Source: Aurantiochytrium sp. KH105 (lineage: Eukaryota > Sar > Bigyra > Thraustochytrida > Thraustochytriidae). Taken from it: 64,000 bases of DNA. The stretch lies in contig BGKB01000141.1 of assembly GCA_003116975.1 (NCBI GenBank), forward strand, positions 62,001 to 126,000, given 5' to 3'. The translations under genes were made by a program, and so were the position numbers. Positions 60,730-64,000 of the stretch are shown piece after piece (position 1 is the stretch's first letter; the number at the start of each line of letters is the position of its first letter). The notes under the pieces are model-generated. The model was not told the DNA's origin. It worked only from the letters and a program-made list of their open reading frames with translations, and did not search any database.

Positions 60730-61908
60730 ATGGGCCCCAAGTCGAGCAAGAACGAGGTGGTGGACACCAAGAATGCGTGCCCGTTCATCCAGAAGAACAC
60801 GGGCGAGCTCCTCGAGTACTCGGTGGTGTACACGGACCGCGCCATCAACTTGATGAGCGCGCCCTTTCAGGAGTGCATGCGCGACATCTCGTCCATCCTC
60901 AAGAGCGTGTACCACGCGCAGCACACGGCCATCATTCCGGGCTCCGGCACGTACGCGATGGAAGCCGTTGCCCGCCAGTTCGCCACGGATAAGAACGTGA
61001 TGGTGCTGCGCGAGGGATTCTTTAGCTTTCGCTGGAGCGATATCTTTGCCACCTGCAAGATCCCCAAGTCCGAGACCGTGCTCAAGGCGCGCGTCAAGAA
61101 CGACTCGATGCAGCCCCCGATGGAGCCCGTGCCGGTGGATGAGGTCATCGAGACCATCAAGCGGGAAAAGCCCGAGGTGGTCTTTGCCCCGCATGTCGAG
61201 ACCTCGACCGGCATCATCCTGCCGGACGACTACCTCAAGAAGGTGACCGCCGCGGCGCACGAGGTGGGGGCCATCTTTGTGCTCGACGCTGTGGCCGCCG
61301 GCACGCTGTGGGCCAACATGGAGGATCTGGGCGTGGACGTCCTGGTCACGGCGCCGCAAAAGGGCTGGTCTGGCCCGGCCTGCTGCGGCATTGTCATGCT
61401 TAACGATAAGGCTCGGCAGATCTCGGACAAGACCTCGAGCACGAGCTTTAGCGTGAATCTTGGCAAGTGGCTCACGGTCATGGACAAGTACGAGGACGGC
61501 GGCTTCATGTACTACACGACGCTTCCCACGGACGCGCTCATGGCAATGCGTTCTGTCATGGTGGAGTTGCGCGATACGCTCGGCTTCGAAAAGGCCGCCG
61601 AGAATGCGCGCAAGATCGGCTCGCTCGTGCGCGAGTCCATGAAGAAGCACGGTCTGCCCTCGGTGGCGGCTGAGGGCTTTGAGGCGCCTACCGTTGTCGT
61701 GAGCTACGCTGAGTCCGATGCTATGGTGCCCAAGTTCAAGGAGGTTGGTCTTCAGATCGCCGGTGGTGTGCCATTCAAGTGCGACGAGCCGGAGGGTCTC
61801 AAGACGTTCCGCATTGGTCTCTTTGGCATTGACAAGCTTCGCAACCCGGAGCGCACGGCCGAGATCTTTGAGGAGAAGCTTGCCAAGGTCATGGCCAGTC
61901 TCAAGTAA
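60730..61908 (+). CDS. Class V PLP aminotransferase, alanine-glyoxylate/serine-pyruvate type
   Basis: 392 residues; the ATG in AACCATGG follows a purine-rich leader. Fold-type I PLP enzyme: phosphate-binding GSGTYAMEAVARQF, FVLDAVAAGTLW with the cofactor-ring Asp, and the Schiff-base lysine K211 in TAPQKGWSGPACCG. The whole matches AGT/SPT-like class V transaminases, which interconvert alanine/glyoxylate with glycine/pyruvate or use serine; 2-aminoethylphosphonate transaminases are a related alternative. No clear mitochondrial presequence; the C terminus MASLK is not a canonical PTS1, so location is likely cytosolic or undefined. One exon. Confidence 0.88.
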   Translation: MGPKSSKNEVVDTKNACPFIQKNTGELLEYSVVYTDRAINLMSAPFQECMRDISSILKSVYHAQHTAIIPGSGTYAMEAVARQFATDKNVMVLREGFFSFRWSDIFATCKIPKSETVLKARVKNDSMQPPMEPVPVDEVIETIKREKPEVVFAPHVETSTGIILPDDYLKKVTAAAHEVGAIFVLDAVAAGTLWANMEDLGVDVLVTAPQKGWSGPACCGIVMLNDKARQISDKTSSTSFSVNLGKWLTVMDKYEDGGFMYYTTLPTDALMAMRSVMVELRDTLGFEKAAENARKIGSLVRESMKKHGLPSVAAEGFEAPTVVVSYAESDAMVPKFKEVGLQIAGGVPFKCDEPEGLKTFRIGLFGIDKLRNPERTAEIFEEKLAKVMASLK

Positions 61909-62473
61909 GCAGCGCGCTACGTTGCATTTGGCAACGCATTTGGTAATGCAATGCTAAGAAAAAGGAGAAGGTGATGGATCTCTTTCCCCCCTCTTTTTTT
62001 TAATGTGCTAACAAGCGCATGCTTTCCGTACGCGGACCACTGTCTTTTGTATAGAACAATAGGTCTCAGAAAGCTTTGCGGTGGAAAGCACCTCGCCCTC
62101 GGCATACAGCGTTGCTCGAGACTTTATGCTTTTTGGTTTATGCGCACGTTGTCAAACAGGGACGAACGCTCAGTGCGCTAGTCTTGCTCAGCTCAGCCAA
62201 TTCTTTTGCAATAGAAGGCGGTCAAGTCAGTCACATGTCAGTCAATTTTACTACTTGTTATTTGTTCTTCTTTTTGGAAAGAGAGGGAGGCAGAGAAGGG
62301 CGGGGAGCAAACAAAAATTTGCGAACTTTAATCATTCTTTTGCTTGCAAAAATCATGGCCCTCCGCATTATCGTGGAGAGTTACTTTGGAAAACACAAAT
62401 CTTCTAGCCATACCAATTCGATTCAGATGCATTTCCTCTTTATATACACTTTTAGACGGTCAACACTTGTCAC
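61909..62473. other. Convergent 3' region (aminotransferase / 62474 gene)
   Basis: 565 bp, AT-richer, with T-runs and a short direct GCATTTGGCAACG/GCATTTGG pair just after the stop. No gene. Confidence 0.5.
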
Positions 62474-63388
62474 TCACGTCGAAGGCAGCTCAGTGGACAG
62501 CTCACGTGCAAAGGCTGCGGCCGTCGCACCGGATGCAGGGTCATCAAAGTGACGAATATGGACCGACAATTTGCTTTCGTGCTGCTGGTCTGGCGTCATC
62601 TTGAGCTGGACATGAATGTGGCTTGATTGATATGTGCCAGCGTTGGTGACGAGACCATCCATGGGTCCGACGCCAAGAGCCTCACGCACACGCGCCGCAG
62701 GGACCTCTTTGAGTACAATCTCTTTATCAATATCATCGTTTACGCCTTCATTCGCATCGGGTGCATGGATGAACTTGGTAATGTGGCGTGTCTTGACAAT
62801 CATCGTTTTGGACGAAGACAAGAGCTTTCCGGTGCCAGGGCTCGGAAATGTCACAGCGACCTCGAGCGAAGCACCGACGCGGAGAGGAAGCGGAACGGAA
62901 ATTACGCCATCCCAGGCTTCTCCGGGATGAATCGCCGTAATGGCTTCCTCGGCTACCTCTGTTACATCAGCTTTAATAAGCACCTTGATCTCAGCAAGGG
63001 GAATACGTGTACGATTCTGGACCTGGACCTTGACCTGCATCGCGTCCGCATGTGGGTCATCTTCAGCCTCGGCATCTTCCGTTGAGATAAGATCAAGATG
63101 AATCGTGATTCCGCGCGTAACATATTCTTCCATCATACCATTCATGCTTTCCATCATCGACACGCTTTGTTGCAGCGAGTGGCCCATTCGCGCAAATGCC
63201 GTGCCCACGGACGCTTCGAGCGACTTGACGCTCGCTTGCAGGACATCAACGAGGCCCGTCGTGTTTTCGCCAGCAGCGGCATTCGCATCATCCGCATCGT
63301 TCTTCTCGGTCTTCCCAGCCTCAGAGCCTTCCTCCTTGGACAAGGTCTCCGGCTGGCTCATCTTCTCCGTCATTTCTTCCGACGCCAT
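62474..63388 (-). CDS. Uncharacterised two-part protein (N-terminal helix, C-terminal beta-rich domain)
   Basis: 304 residues from the ATG at 63388. Not recognised. The first 45 residues are acidic and disordered. Residues 46-95 form a helix with Met/Ser heptads (LVDVLQASVKSLEASVGTAF). From 95 onward alternating hydrophobic strands (ITIHLDLIST, MQVKVQVQNRTRIPLAEIKV, GVISVPLPLRVGASLEVAVTF) suggest an immunoglobulin-like beta-sandwich of ~200 residues. No catalytic motif, signal peptide or membrane segment. The architecture could fit an adaptor-appendage or scaffold, but this is inference. Its leader is C/T-rich on +. Confidence 0.7.
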   Translation of the reverse strand: MASEEMTEKMSQPETLSKEEGSEAGKTEKNDADDANAAAGENTTGLVDVLQASVKSLEASVGTAFARMGHSLQQSVSMMESMNGMMEEYVTRGITIHLDLISTEDAEAEDDPHADAMQVKVQVQNRTRIPLAEIKVLIKADVTEVAEEAITAIHPGEAWDGVISVPLPLRVGASLEVAVTFPSPGTGKLLSSSKTMIVKTRHITKFIHAPDANEGVNDDIDKEIVLKEVPAARVREALGVGPMDGLVTNAGTYQSSHIHVQLKMTPDQQHESKLSVHIRHFDDPASGATAAAFARELSTELPST

Positions 63389-63891
63389 CTCTCTCCCTCC
63401 TTCCCTCTCTCCTTCTCCCGCGGCCCCGCCCGACCTCGACCTGGACCTCGCCGCGCTCCGCGTCTGTCCTCGCCACGGTTAGCCGCCCTTGCGAAGCAAG
63501 AAGTCCTCCCTCTCCCCTCCCGGCGCACACCCCTCCCCGCGCACCCCTCCCCGCGCACCCCCTCCCCGCACCGCCGCGGCACCGCCACGGAACCCGCGTC
63601 CAGGGTTAGGGTAGCGTTCCCCCCGGTGCTTCAGCAGCCTCGAGGCGTGCGGGCCCAGCAGGGGGGGCGGTGTCCCTATCGCGCACAGCCGGGGCGGGCC
63701 GGCGGCAAGCAGGCGCGGCGAGGAGGGGGGCCCGGCCGGCGCGGAGGGGCGCGAAGCGGGGCGCGAAAGGAGAGGAGGCGCGGCAGGGGAACGCGGGGAG
63801 CGCGCGGCGGCGGGCGGGGAGAGAGAGACAGACCCCTTGGAGAGAGAGCGAGCGAGCGAGGCAGCGCCACGCACGCACGCACGCGAGCACG
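63389..63891. promoter_or_regulatory. Probable divergent promoter at the window end
   Basis: About 500 bp, very GC-rich, with GAGCGAGCGAG and GCAC repeats on + before 63892. A single GGGTTAGGGT lies at 63603-63612. Confidence 0.35.
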
Positions 63892-64000
63892 ATGCAGGTA
63901 CGTGCGCGCGGGGCAGCGGCGGCGGCGGCAGCGGCGGCAGCGGCGGCGGGCCGCGCGAGGTCCGCGCGCGGCCAAATACGGCGCGCGCCGAGCCGCGGCC
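63892..64000 (+). CDS. Possible first exon of a + strand gene (3' partial)
   Basis: An ATG at 63892 follows a purine-rich GCGA/GCAC leader placed as a divergent partner of the 62474 gene. It reads either on through Ala/Arg-rich residues to the window end, or, more interestingly, as ATGCAG followed directly by GTACGT, the same donor used twice in SLD5. Too little sequence to assign a product. Confidence 0.25.
   Translation, partial: MQVRARGAAAAAAAAAAAAGRARSARGQIRRAPSRG

Noticed and set aside
60568-61650. 360-codon - strand frame opposite the aminotransferase
   Set aside because: Antisense shadow, His/Arg/Ala-rich, no domain.
63602-63612. Telomere-like GGGTTAGGGT
   Set aside because: Only about one and a half TTAGGG units; expected by chance in G-rich DNA.
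1-64000. CRISPR arrays, prophage, bacterial operons
   Set aside because: Repeats are microsatellites without unique spacers, and introns, protein families and spacing are eukaryotic.

Overview
This is nuclear eukaryotic DNA, GC-rich and full of CpG-rich tetranucleotide repeats. Genes are mostly intronless or carry one or two short introns. Domain fusions such as ankyrin-FYVE myosin and TBC-ankyrin-FYVE, together with a CCT-domain protein, a CatSper-like channel and a Shewanella-like phosphatase, point to a stramenopile-type protist. A thraustochytrid/labyrinthulomycete is my best guess, inferred from gene content and base composition and not proven. The standard genetic code reads cleanly throughout.

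Layout. 1-4329 (+): 3' part of a myosin-like heavy chain (IQ motifs, coiled coil, six 33-residue Sfi1-type repeats, ankyrin repeats, FYVE finger). 4446-5837 (-): LIN54/tesmin-type CRC protein, divergent from 6551-7555 (+), the GINS subunit SLD5 (three exons). 9906-14153 (+): long low-complexity CCT-domain protein preceded by a GC-rich leader with an assembly gap. 14553-17420 (-): TBC RabGAP with ankyrin repeats and a FYVE-like finger, divergent from 18584-20086 (+), a single-domain CatSper-like cation channel. 20.7-32.9 kb: about 12 kb without a supportable protein gene, dense in tetranucleotide repeats including a perfect (TTTG)43. 32973-34049 (+): polyQ/N protein with a C-terminal membrane segment. 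34259-35473 (-): membrane-anchored Shewanella-like phosphatase. 37713-42716 (-): DNA polymerase alpha catalytic subunit, divergent from 43493-44530 (+), a cytochrome c peroxidase-type haem peroxidase. 44613-47875 (-): DENN protein with two WW domains and a 31-nt first coding exon. 49520-51061 (-): IMP dehydrogenase, divergent from 51935-52549 (+), a WKF-domain nucleolar-type protein. 53192-54082 (-): mitochondrial carrier, divergent from 56282-58936 (+), an unrecognised helical protein. 59083-60006 (-): PH-domain protein, divergent from 60730-61908 (+), a class V aminotransferase. 62474-63388 (-): unrecognised protein, possibly divergent from a gene starting at 63892 (+).

How it fits together. 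Genes alternate strand, so most sit in divergent pairs sharing a 0.7-2.2 kb GC-rich promoter and in convergent pairs whose ends lie 80-640 bp apart. 5' leaders tend to be purine-rich on the sense strand. Replication and cell-cycle genes (SLD5, POLA1, CRC protein, IMPDH for GTP supply) and membrane-traffic regulators (TBC, DENN, FYVE, PH) recur, but nothing indicates an operon-like system.

Most notable: an Sfi1 centrin-binding array inside a myosin tail; loss of all CysB cysteines in DNA polymerase alpha; a 36-bp insertion with perfect terminal inverted repeats and 8-bp target duplications; a recurring CACTTGCG promoter element; and CHR-like sites in the promoter of a CHR-binding-type factor. 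All functional statements come from reading motifs; no database search was run.
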